From Anisakis pegreffii (lineage: Eukaryota; Nematoda; Chromadorea; Rhabditida; Anisakidae), in NCBI GenBank assembly GCA_035041965.1, contig JAPYMA010000651.1:62001-126000 (forward strand): a stretch of DNA of 64,000 bases. The letters run 5' to 3'. The translations under genes and the position numbers were made by a program. The notes under the pieces are model-generated. The model was not told the DNA's origin and did not search any database. It saw only the letters and a program-made list of their open reading frames with translations. Position 1 is the first letter of the stretch, and each line of letters opens with the position of its first letter. Shown piece after piece: positions 1 through 15,300 of the stretch.

Positions 1-2155
1 CTATCGCTGAAGATAGACTTCCACTGATTTACATTCGAATTCAATGAGAGTTCTATGCGAAGTTGTTTCAGCAAATCGGGATGTTGTTGCGCTCTTCTAT
101 AATAAGCATCGATTGCTTTCCTCGCTTTAAGATCGTCACCACGCCGTAAATATTCTAATGGACTTTCGAATAACGCGAACAAAGACACCACAAGGAGTAC
201 AGCGGACGGTATCATCTCAGCAAAGAAGCATAAAGGCCATCCACTTGGCGTGCCGAATAGTTGCGGTAGACCGAACGCTGATGCGAGTAGAAATCCGATG
301 TTTATTGACAGCCCGGCCAAGGTACCCATAAAGCCTCGACAGTACACTTGATTCAAAAAGTAATATTCATTACTGACGTTATCGGATTATCACCACGGAT
401 CAATCGTATTGATACGCCATTTGATTTCGAACAAAACTTTCTTTCGCGAACGAGACTCGAACCGATGACACATCAATTTCCGTTCGGATGCTGTGGTCAT
501 CGCAGAGACTGTTCTGGTTATGTCCACTCAATTTACGGCTACCCTCCGTCGAATGGTTACGTCGCTAAGTTTATTGCAAAACCCGTCATTCGATGGAGTT
601 TGAACGGTCCCCGTCATAGCTCATAGGTAGTGCATCTGACTGGAAATTGGATGTCGCGAGTTCGAATCCTAGTCACTTGGGAGAGTTTTACTGGGAGTTG
701 AATGGTGCATCAATATCACTGATGTTATCAAGCCTGAGTCGAATTAGGATTTGGCTTGTACTTAATTACCTGCTGAGATCATGATAGAGTATAGGTGGCG
801 TTTGGGCGTTTGAGGCAAAAGTGTTAGTTCTGTGATCTGAGTATGATCTTTCTGTTCACTCATAATTGCTTCTTCCAGGGGAGTCAGAATTGCTAATTTT
901 ATTTCGTGTTTTCTCTGTGTACAAATTAGTAAATTTCCGGAAGTCAACGGTGACTCAAGCGTTCGAATTGGACGATTCATGATTAAAATTGATTGGAAAT
1001 TTCCAGCAGCTCAGACAGATCAATATTGTTTCAATTCCACTAACCTGGACTAATTTCGGTCAAGAAAACACCTTGTAGAGTTGTAGCCATACCAACACAA
1101 ATACCAACGGTGAACCGTGAAACTATGAAAAGTTCAGCACTTTCAATGAGTTTACTCAAAGCTCCGATCGTTAGAGCTACCAGCATTACCTAACAAAATT
1201 GGTTTGCGTTATAATTGTATCTTCCCGATAGTAATGGTCAGCATAACATAAATTCACATTCACCTCATCTATGAGCTTACAATGCTGAAATCTTCATTCT
1301 ATTCGTTGCTTTTTAATGTTTGGAAACATTTTGTTATGCAAACGTGTAATCTTCGAAAATCAGATGGGTTTATTGACTGTTCAATAATCACTTAAAAAGA
1401 GAACTCTTACAGATGAAGTTAGAACAAATGACCATCTCGATCCAATTTTTGCCATAGTTGACGGTGCGATTGCTGCCCCAATAACAGCACCAATAAAAAG
1501 GATTCCAGCAACAGATGACCATAGTACTGTGGAAGCGATATCTGTGAACTGTACAGCATATCGTCTGAATCGTGAACGAATGAAGTATGGATAAGTATGC
1601 ATGAATGGATAAATATGGATAAATAGATAAATTATCTGTAGTATCTAATTCATCAATACGCGAAAGTAAGAATAAATCTTCCGGGGAAATCAGTTATAAA
1701 AATGATATGATTTAGAACCAATTTTAAAGTGACCATTCCAAATAATGAATACAAAATCAAAAGGTTGCTTTAAAATCTAACCGCTCCAATGACTGCACCA
1801 AAAACGTTTGCAATGTTTCAGCGAGGGGATTGATGATAGATATTTGAAATCCGAAATGAAATCCAGCCCCCAAAACAACCGCAATTCCGGTGAGTAAGAG
1901 TCTCAGCGATGGCATTTGCAACGATTTGTTGCTCATTGAGTGATCGTTTGGATTGGATTTATTGCGTGGATCTGCTATATCTGCGATATCCACCTCTCTT
2001 TGCGATAATCTTCTCATCACATCGTCCACACTCAGCGTCATTTGTTGGCGTTCATATAGTCCCGGTTCGTCGAAAGAACTTGATGGGCATATCTCGAGCG
2101 GATGAATCTTTCGGTTCGCATTACTCAGTGGTATTTTGGGAGTTGATGTGCTCAT
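1..2155 (-). CDS. SLC2-family facilitative sugar transporter (5' part, runs off the left edge)
   Basis: Exons 1782-2155, 1411-1564, 1045-1189 and 1-346 join with matching splice phases (2, 0, 1). The protein has a Ser/Asp-rich cytosolic N-terminus of about 75 residues. TM1 follows, with GFHFGFQISIINP, the GLUT-like 'F-x-FGxQ..INxP' pattern. Exon 2 gives a second segment with ILFIGAVIGA, exon 3 has VSRFTVGICVGMATT and FLTEISP, and exon 4 begins VYCRGFMGTLAGLSINIG, the conserved 'P..RG..G.....G...G' loop and TM of the MFS sugar porter family. FESPLEYL and a charged cytosolic loop then run to base 1. The family moves hexoses down their gradient across the plasma membrane. The start at 2155 is chosen because an AAATTCAG acceptor lies 16 nt upstream; a start at 2275 is also open. 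The last exon uses an unusual ATCAAG acceptor. Substrate and class cannot be told because the C-terminal half is missing. Confidence 0.
607..685 (+). pseudogene. Decayed tRNA-like sequence in a transporter intron
   Basis: A-box-like TAGCTCATAGG starts at about 617 and B-box-like GAGTTCGAATCC at about 659, at tRNA spacing. Between them TCTGA and TTGGA can pair around the 7-nt loop CTGGAAA, which would place GGA in the anticodon position. Part of the acceptor stem (TCCC with GGGA) pairs. The T-stem has several mismatches and there is no long variable arm, so this is not a working serine tRNA. It lies antisense within the intron between 346 and 1045 of the transporter. It may be a tRNA pseudogene or the head of a tRNA-derived SINE. 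Confidence 0.5.
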
Positions 2156-2171
2156 TCTCGCTCTGTTGGAG

Positions 2172-2179
2172 CTGAATTT
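2172..2179 (-). promoter_or_regulatory. Putative spliced-leader acceptor of the sugar transporter
   Basis: On the minus strand AAATTCAG ends at 2172 and the chosen start ATG begins at 2155, leaving a 16-nt 5' UTR. This is the arrangement seen at nematode trans-splice sites. It could instead be a cis acceptor for an unseen upstream exon. Confidence 0.4.
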
Positions 2180-2782
2180 CGTGTACCGATTGAAAGAAAC
2201 ATTTGCGATATTTGGGAACACCACAAAATACTTTTTGTGTTGCAGTGCAATGCAGTTCGCCTCCAAAGTCGGCAAATATCACGAGCAAACGTTACGAGTG
2301 CAAAAACTGACTAAATTTTCGTCCGTTTAGACGGAATTTCTCACATGGATTCTGAATCTATTAGAACGAAAATTGATCACATTTGATGATGTTGATCAGG
2401 CTAATCGAACTATCGAAAGAACTCACGAAAATGGATTGACAGCGATTGTTGAGGGGTTTTAAAAGTTGCTAGTATCAGATGTCCTGCTCGCAAGAAAGTG
2501 AGAGTGGAAATCAGCTTTTCGAAATGGAAAAACTAAACAATAGGTCATTCATTTGTCATATTGAAAAAGATATTAATTTTTTTGCCGGCTTTCAATCAGA
2601 ACCATTTAGTGATAATGTCACAAACTACTGATTAGTTCCCTGTTGAGTCAACAATATGTTTATGAAATAATCAAGCAGCAGAAAAGTTCTCACACCTTTG
2701 TAAAGTGTTAATCGTAAAACATGTATGAATCGCTGTAAAAATTATGCTTCAAATAATTATACCACCATTATCGACCATTATC

Positions 2783-3138
2783 AACTCAATAGGGCAGTGG
2801 CGCTCATTCATAAAAATTGATCACTATAGAGCAATCAATACGTTCATATTAGCAATAAGCGGATTGCGATCTTCGAGCTAACCGTCTTCTCAGGTTTGCC
2901 CGGAAACATGCGAACTATATCCCCTCAACTAAGCCAAATCGCTCAGGAAAATAATTAATATTCTGAATCTATAGGTTCTGCTGGATCGAACGGTGAAAAG
3001 AAATTCATACGTTTCCGGGCAAACCTGAGAAGACGGTTAGCTCGAAGATCGCTATCCGCCTATTGCTAATATGAACGTATTGATTGCTCTATAGTGATCA
3101 ATTTGTATGAATGAGCGCGACTGCGCTATTGAATTGAG
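2783..3138. repeat. Long inverted repeat (arms about 2783-2907 and 3011-3138)
   Basis: The two arms are near-perfect reverse complements over roughly 120 bases, separated by about 103 bases. Matching landmarks are GTTTGCCCGGAAAC at the end of the left arm and GTTTCCGGGCAAAC at the start of the right arm, followed inversely by the CTTCGAGCTAACCGTC block, the AGCAATA block and the ATTGATCACTATAGAGCAAT block. The length and spacing suit a foldback or MITE-type element. No transposase ORF is present and I could not define a target-site duplication. Confidence 0.85.
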
Positions 3139-3490
3139 ACTATCTCCAGAAAATGGCTATGTCTGCTCAGGATAACAAAATCGCTCGACAAAATATATAT
3201 TTTTCTGAATGAAGAGATCCAGCTGGATCGACTGATGCAAAAAAATTCATATGTTAGTGGGCAAAATTGAGAACACGGTAGCCTTGAATATGGCACCCGG
3301 TATAGCGTTAATAAAATGCCTGTATCTCCTCAACTATGCTATGTTGCTCAGCAATACTATTAATATTCTGAATCTATAGGTTCTGCTGGATCGAACGGTG
3401 AAAAGAAATTCATACGTTTCCGGGCAAACCTGAGAAGACGGTTAGCTCGATGATCGCAATCCGCCTATTGCTAATATGAACGTTTTGATT
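2910..3490. repeat. Direct duplication of the foldback segment (2910-3088 and 3320-3490)
   Basis: The second arm of the foldback with its left flank recurs in the same orientation. Between 2955-3088 and 3359-3490 I count only about three or four differences, for example CTCGAAGATC against CTCGATGATC. The left flank also matches more loosely (CCTCAACTA..., GCTCAG..., TTAATATTCTG). The high identity implies a recent duplication. A diverged relative of the intervening 3142-3330 sequence occurs at about 27440-27680, so this is a dispersed family. Confidence 0.8.
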
Positions 3491-3883
3491 TGCGGTGTTT
3501 ATCATCAACACAACAACGATGCACGACCGACGGTTTATTACGTTTTTCGAACGGAATCATGCAGAGAAAATTTTCTCACTCTCGCCAACCATTAAAAAAT
3601 GCGATTCGTTTGAATCGATCGAGAAAAAAAACGTCTTTCATGAAAACAATTAAACACGATTAAACTTTGTCAATGGAATAAGGACGGCAAAACATGAATA
3701 TCATTTCAACAGAACAATTGAAAATTCGGAAGGGTGCTGATTGAGGTGATGTGTTCTTATTCGCGAATATAGTGTGTTTGTTGATATCGTTGCTGTTTGT
3801 TTAATGATTTAAGACAGACATCATTTATCTAATTCAGTATTAATTGCATTTCGTGAACAAAAACGGGTTTTTTGAACTGTATT

Positions 3884-4669
3884 CAGCAATGACACTAAAA
3901 TATTGTTCGGTGCGCATTGTGTGATGTTGCTAAATTTATTGATCTCTTCATTCGATCATTTTTTACTAAAAGTTTTGTGATGATGATTCCAAAAGAAAAA
4001 AGAAACGATAGCAATCATGCGGTTGTAAAACAGTGATTGCAACGAACTGTCACTTTGAATGTTATAATGCTTGATCAGTTCTTTATTGAACGGCGTTATT
4101 CCGCTTTGAAATCCGGCTCTTTGATGATATAGCGACGGAATTATCAGCACTCCCAGATAAAATTTTGAGGAATGAATCGTTTTCCTACTGGCAAGTTGTG
4201 GGAATGCATCCCCAAATGATAAACACTCTTTATGCCCTGTATGACCATGGCTGTCTTTGGATATCGCAAACACTATGTTCATATGGGCTGTATTATCAGA
4301 TCATGGTAGTATCCTGATATTTCATCGCATTAAAGTAGGGGAAGATCACCTCTGAAGTTCTGACAAAGGAAGAGCACATATATTGTTGGCTCGACTTTAT
4401 GAGGTACATCATCTTATCAAAATCTTGATCTGGGTGATTGGAGTATTGTTGGCTATGGGTATCACATATGTGATGTTTACGCAACCTTTTCTTATCAGCA
4501 TCGTAATACTTGCTCATATCCATCGTAGATGTCGCATACTTAAGAATACTTTGTGTTCTCTGAAGAAAACTTCAATTTCTTAGGTGTTTTGTTACGTACA
4601 ATGTACAATGACTATGGATATTATGGGTACTCAGCAATGACACTAAAATATCGTTCGGTGCACATTGTA
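3884..4669. repeat. About 600-bp segment flanked by 40-bp direct repeats
   Basis: CAGCAATGACACTAAAATAT followed by a block ending TTCGGTGC(G/A)CATTGT is found at about 3885-3922 and again at about 4630-4669, with only a few mismatches. The enclosed segment has two neighbouring minus-strand reading frames (3956-4282 and 4296-4523) separated by stops. I do not recognise either. The direct repeats could be ends of an inserted element or the footprint of a local duplication. Confidence 0.55.
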
Positions 4670-5194
4670 TGATTTTTTAGATGATACATACATTATATTT
4701 GTTATCTTGTTTAGGTGATCTTAGATTATTTCAGGTTTTCTTCTTCCATTTTTTTAGATTTTTTCTTTTTTTTAAACTATCACATCACCTCCGTTCAAGA
4801 TGACATGTGATTTGAAAAAAGTAAACGTGTCGTCAAATGTCAATTTCAATTGCTCGTCTATAACAATCGGTACTATTGATTATGAGTTTCGTAGAAGTCA
4901 TGTTCTTGTGATCCCTACCCTCAAGTGTTTTCAGTAACTTGACAACTCTTATATCAGCCATGAAGACAATGATTTCCTCCTTAAAAAGGTCAATGAGTAA
5001 ATAAATTGATCAAACAAACAAGGTTTGTTACGTCCAATGATGAGAATTGTATTTATTACTGTGAAAATGAACAAATTCATGACAAGTGAATCATTTTTAT
5101 TGCAGTAAAATCAGATATAACAAGAAATTTCTCTCCAACGAACATGAAAAATAAAACACGAAAATGAAATGAGAGTGCGATTTTCAACGATTCG

Positions 5195-10005
<4,811 letters not shown>

Positions 10006-12388
10006 TTGAGATACCTGGCGAGGTGTATAACCAAAATCAGAATGTGATGGAAACTTTGCTTTAAAAACTTTTAAAGAAACATCAATATTGATAGATGTTT
10101 AAGTCACTTGATAAAATCAATTTGATCAATGACCAATGCACTAGATCATTAATGATCGATCAGAGATCCATGTAGCAAATTCCTTCTGGTAAGATATGAG
10201 ATGGATTCATTTTCGCTCATTCGCTTCTTGTTGAAAATATTTGATTCGAAGCAGGCAAAAATCAGCTTGCATAAGTTTCTCAGCCTATTTGGTGTGCATC
10301 TTCTCTTCACTTATTCAAAACCGGATAATAGATATCCATATCTGGTTTCCTCATTCTCATGCTAAAGCTTTGAGCTGAACAAAATTGAGCTCTCTTGAGG
10401 TCGATAATCATACGTGCATGGAAACTTTTAAATGAACGATGACAGGATCAAACCTGATCACAAGGCCAAAGCGTTGTCACAGATGCTTGTGTGTCTGTTT
10501 CCAACAGACACGGTTGTCTAGGCAGTACGTCTAGGTGACTTAAAGTATCTGGATGCACAAACGATACGCTGTGTTTGTGCCATCCAAAAAGACCTGGTGG
10601 TAGGTAGGTTTCTGGCTTATCGATGGATTGCGCACGAGCGATGAGCAGTTTTGAAGGCGATATGAGTTGGAAATCGCATGTGAAGATATCCGTGCTACCG
10701 CATTGAGCCTTAAACGCCTAATTCTTATGAATGAATGTATAATTGATGGTCTTTGATGAAAATGAACTGAGATGGTCACGATAGAAAGGGCATAGAGCTC
10801 TTTAACAATACTTTTTAGAAACCATATGCGACCAATAGTTCATCAGATATTGTTCCTCTTAAACATTACAGTTAGCTCCTCTTATGAGTTGTACTTGTGA
10901 TCGTATATTGAACAAGGCATCCCTTGACGGGAGTAATTTCACCTCGACGGAAAATTGAGCTTGTCACGGACCACAGAAAATGTTTTGGATGGTAAGCTGA
11001 ACTGATCCTCTTACCCGTACAATGCTAAATGATAAAATGCAGCAAACCGAAACCTTATGACGTTCCAAATCTTTAGCAAGTACAAAACAACAACAATCGT
11101 TGCATTCAACGACCAATTTCTTCTTTTTCGAACTCGACATTAGATGAGTCGTACCAGAATCAATCTTGAATTTGAAAGCAACTAAAAAAACTCACCAAAA
11201 CGAATAAAATAAAACTGTTCAATGCTCACATCACAAGAGAATCACTCATTCCATCACGAGTCAAAATTTCCGTCTCATCATGAGTAAGACAACTCAAGAT
11301 ACATTTAAAAAACCATTCTATATACTCACTAATACACTGTGCAATATATAAATTATGAACTCATCAACGACCAAATAATACATTCAAAAATATAACATGC
11401 CTGCAGCTAATAGCAAACTAACTTAAAATAACTCTAAAAATTCACAAAACAATTCCAATAATATGATTTTTTATTGAATTACGAGTAAGAAAAATAAATA
11501 GAATAAGTAAAATCGTTTCATAGCTTTTAAAAAACTTAATGAAACATTTCAATAGCACACCGTTCATACCAAAAAAAACAAACCGATATCGAGCGCATTA
11601 CCAAAACACACCATTCACTTAACATTTACCTAAGTATATACAATAAATTAAGTGCACACACTTCAAAAACCAATTTGCACATATATTCACAATATTTTGC
11701 TACAGAATTCTCCATCTATCATCACTATAATTTTTCATAAAAGAATGAAAACACAAAGAAACAAATAAAATGCCACAAAAAACTGAAAACTCGAAGGAAC
11801 AACTGTTTCCTTGTTTGAGAGGTATTAGAACATGAACGTTAATGAATAAAGTATGACAATAAACATTTACCAATGGACTCATTCGATCAGCATGTAATAA
11901 AATCAAAAGAAACGAAAAAACATAAAACAATAACTCATTTGCCTATCAAATACATTAAGAAAAATCGCCTAAAAAGCAAAAAGATTTTCGAACATTCCAT
12001 ATGAATGGAAAAGATATCACAAACGTTCGATAGTTGTCACTTGTTGAGCGTTTAACATTGACAATACCAAAAAACAATACACGAACACAATACCAAAACA
12101 CGAACTGCTTAATTAAACTCACAATCAACTATATTGTCAAAAAAAGATTAGTAACCACGAAAAAGAATAAACTGCTAGAGATAAGTTTATAAAGCCTTAA
12201 GTGCGAAAATAAACAATCTCAAGTTTTATCTTATAGAGGAAGTTCATATGTCAAAAAAACATTTCAAGATGTTACATAACACTTCACAAGAAAGCAACAG
12301 ATAAAAGAATGGCAGATTACAATTAATACAATTATTATCGATGATTTAACGTATCAATGCTGAAATATTCAAACTGAACACGTTATAA
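10006..12388. other. Intergenic region between AFG2 and the ANGEL gene
   Basis: No protein gene is supported. The left third contains two local hairpins (10491-10511 and 10551-10585). From about 11000 the plus strand becomes very A-rich, with long runs lacking coding signal. The part next to 12388 is probably the 3' UTR and downstream sequence of the ANGEL gene, read on the minus strand. Confidence 0.6.
10491..10585. other. Pair of intergenic hairpins
   Basis: GTGTCTGTT at 10491-10499 pairs perfectly with AACAGACAC at 10503-10511 around a 3-nt loop. GGATGCACAAAC at 10551-10562 pairs with GTTTGTGCCATCC at 10573-10585, twelve pairs with one bulged C and a loop of about 10 nt. The two stems lie 40 bases apart upstream of AFG2. 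A small structured RNA or a transposon remnant are both possible. Confidence 0.45.
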
Positions 12389-15300
12389 TTAAAGCAAATG
12401 AAATTCAGCGACGAGAGGTATATGATCGGAAGGTGTTATTTCATTCGGCCACGGTCCTAACGTTGAATAAAGCGCACTTGCAGCTGGAAGACTCAGGCGG
12501 CGAACAAGATGCAATGGACCCTCCTGAAATGCACTTCGATTTTATTCCGATGTTGTCTTATATAGAACATTTTGCTTGCATTTACTCCACACAATTGTTT
12601 ATGTAAGTAATACTAAATACGAATATCTGCTCAGGTCAAATTTAAAAATATAAAAAAAGAAAACAAACAAGGCGATCAAGTGCAAAATAGCGCAAAAATG
12701 ACAAAAATGTAAATCAACGAACCTTTAAATTTCGTTTTTTCACTGAATAAAACATGAAATCAGGATTGGAAGTACCCTCGTACGAATATGCTGAGACTTC
12801 CGGCTTAAACAGTAGGATTGCAGTGAAATATGAACAAAATTCAGAAGAAGAAGAATCAAACAATTGCAACATACGAGAATAACAACAACAAACGAAAACC
12901 CCTTTTTGAACCTTCAATTCGAGAGACTCGATTTGTCGAATGCAAAATCATTCATACAGAACATAATATTAAAACTAAACTCACTTCTTCGCTATCGATT
13001 GCAACATGGTCATATACACTGCCCAGCTTCAGAGGATGTGTCCAGTAATTGTCATGTCCTTTCACGTTCGTTCCATTCTCTTCTAAATGAAGCTTCAATG
13101 AAACTGGACGAGTGAGAAGCATCGACATCTCAATTACATTATCAACTAAAAAACCTAAAGCTCAATGATAACAGTTTGTCAGTTCATGCGAAGAAATTGT
13201 CTAATTCTAATAGATAACTGACAATCATATACGAATCCACTTGAAACAATTACAAACAAATGTTCAAGAATCTTTAAATCACAGTACCTTTCTTATTCAC
13301 AAATCGACAATCACGACCAATGTTCGTTTCAGAAGGCATGAAACCTGGATATAGAAGTGGACCTTGAGTGAAATTATCTTCACTCGTTGATATCGTCCCT
13401 CTTCTGGCGTTCTTGAATGACATTTGCCCGCTCCTTATGAACTCATAAATTTTACAGTTCGGCTTCATATTGAAATCACCACAGATCACGTATGGACAAG
13501 AGCGACCCGACTCTGGACCACATTCCTTTGAAACAAAATTACTCATATTTTTTGCACATTCGAATGAGAACAGTTAAGATAAGATTGATCGATACTATAA
13601 ATACCTTATTTAAATTAGCCAACAACACTGCCAACTGCGCCAATTTCACATCACCACGTTTCATGTTGAACAGAAGATGCGTATTCGCAACACATATTTG
13701 ACGTCCAGATTGAACGTCTTCGAAACGAGCTATCTGCGCTAAAATATTCAAATACAATATATCCAAACATTACTCTCGTTTCATCAGTGGGGAATGCTAA
13801 AGGGAAACAAAACGGCTGCAAACCACAATTAATCTACCAAAATTTTCCGTGACCATAAACGATTCGGGTTCTGCTCATTAACAAATTAACTTCGTTCAAG
13901 GATGCATGAAACTAGCTGATCGGCAAACGGTTATGATGCCCTTACAACCACAACGTTTGTAATGAACGGTGAGTAGTTGGAATAAAAGCAACTGAATAAA
14001 TGAACAATTAAACTGAAAATATTTTAACAAAACGCGCTATATCGTACCGACATTATCACGATCCAAAACTGTATCTGCACCGAAAAAATACTCGATCGGT
14101 TGATTCGACAGTAATTTCATATTGGATTTATAGAAAATGGCACATCCATCCACCATATCTCTCGTGCGTTTTTTGTATAAGCCGCTATAGCCAACTGCAA
14201 CAACACTTATTTAATCAGTCAAGTGTAGCTGATCATACCGATGCTTGGCCAAGTTTACACAATATGCGAAAAAATTTTTCAGTCAACCAGAACACACATT
14301 CAAATATAAAATCTCTGAACTCTTTTCAAGGCCTTGCAATGAATAAAATTTTGCACTATCATCAGTGAGTTTTCCAATAGACGTTTCGATCCAATTTTTA
14401 TGAGCATTCAAAATTGCGGCCGACGTTTCGCAAATAGGAATAGATTAACAAATTTACGTTGAATGTGCTTGAATGGTGGACAAAAATTCCACGCAGTACT
14501 GAATGACCTTATACATTATTGCACGATAACAATTCACTTACGTTTGCTGAAGACCGGCACATAGAAACTATACAGATGACTCTGTTCAACTTCTTGTAAG
14601 CAAAAGATATCTGCAGCTATCATTCCGAACTCCCTCGCCAGCAACATCGAGCGATACCCCCACTCGAGTTGATAAGCACGTTCTGCACATCTGCAATCTC
14701 AATGTCCATTCAATATTATTTTGTCACGCTATCGATTGCTGTGATGTGATCTATATGATCAAGTATCAATGGGTGACATGAATTGTGATACTCATTGTAA
14801 TTGATCTAAATGTTTGATCAGTATATAAACAGTAATTGTACATAAGCAGAGCGTTTTGTATTTGAAATCACTCCGTGTCATTCTTCGTGGTATCGTAATT
14901 CGTCTGCTGACTGATTTCAACAAACGACTAATTCAATTGTGGACCCTACAACATCGATGACTGCGCCAAAAAAAAGAGTCCGAATCAAAATTTTGAAAAA
15001 AACTGAAACAAACGCAAGGTGCCGATAGAGGTGCAGTGTTTTGGCGATGGTATCTTGACAAAGAACGTTGTAACTACATATTCGGATAGCGCGCCGTGCA
15101 GGGGCGATAGGGGCTTGAAGTGGCTGAAACGAGAAATAAAACGTAACTCTCTACAAAACGAAATGATACATATCAATTTCTCAGTCTGTGATACTTTTGA
15201 TGACTGACAATGAGTTACGAGAATAACGTGTAGCTTCAGGCATGAGCTTTGTTCCACGTCGAACTGCTTTCTCATATCTGTATCTCCACTCTAGCTTAGT

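Noticed and set aside
348..626. 92-codon plus-strand frame
   Set aside because: Lies antisense to the sugar-transporter intron and overlaps the tRNA-like relic; no coding features.
4383..4583. Hydrophobic plus-strand frame with a possible membrane segment
   Set aside because: Shadow of the minus-strand frame in the segment between direct repeats; no independent support.
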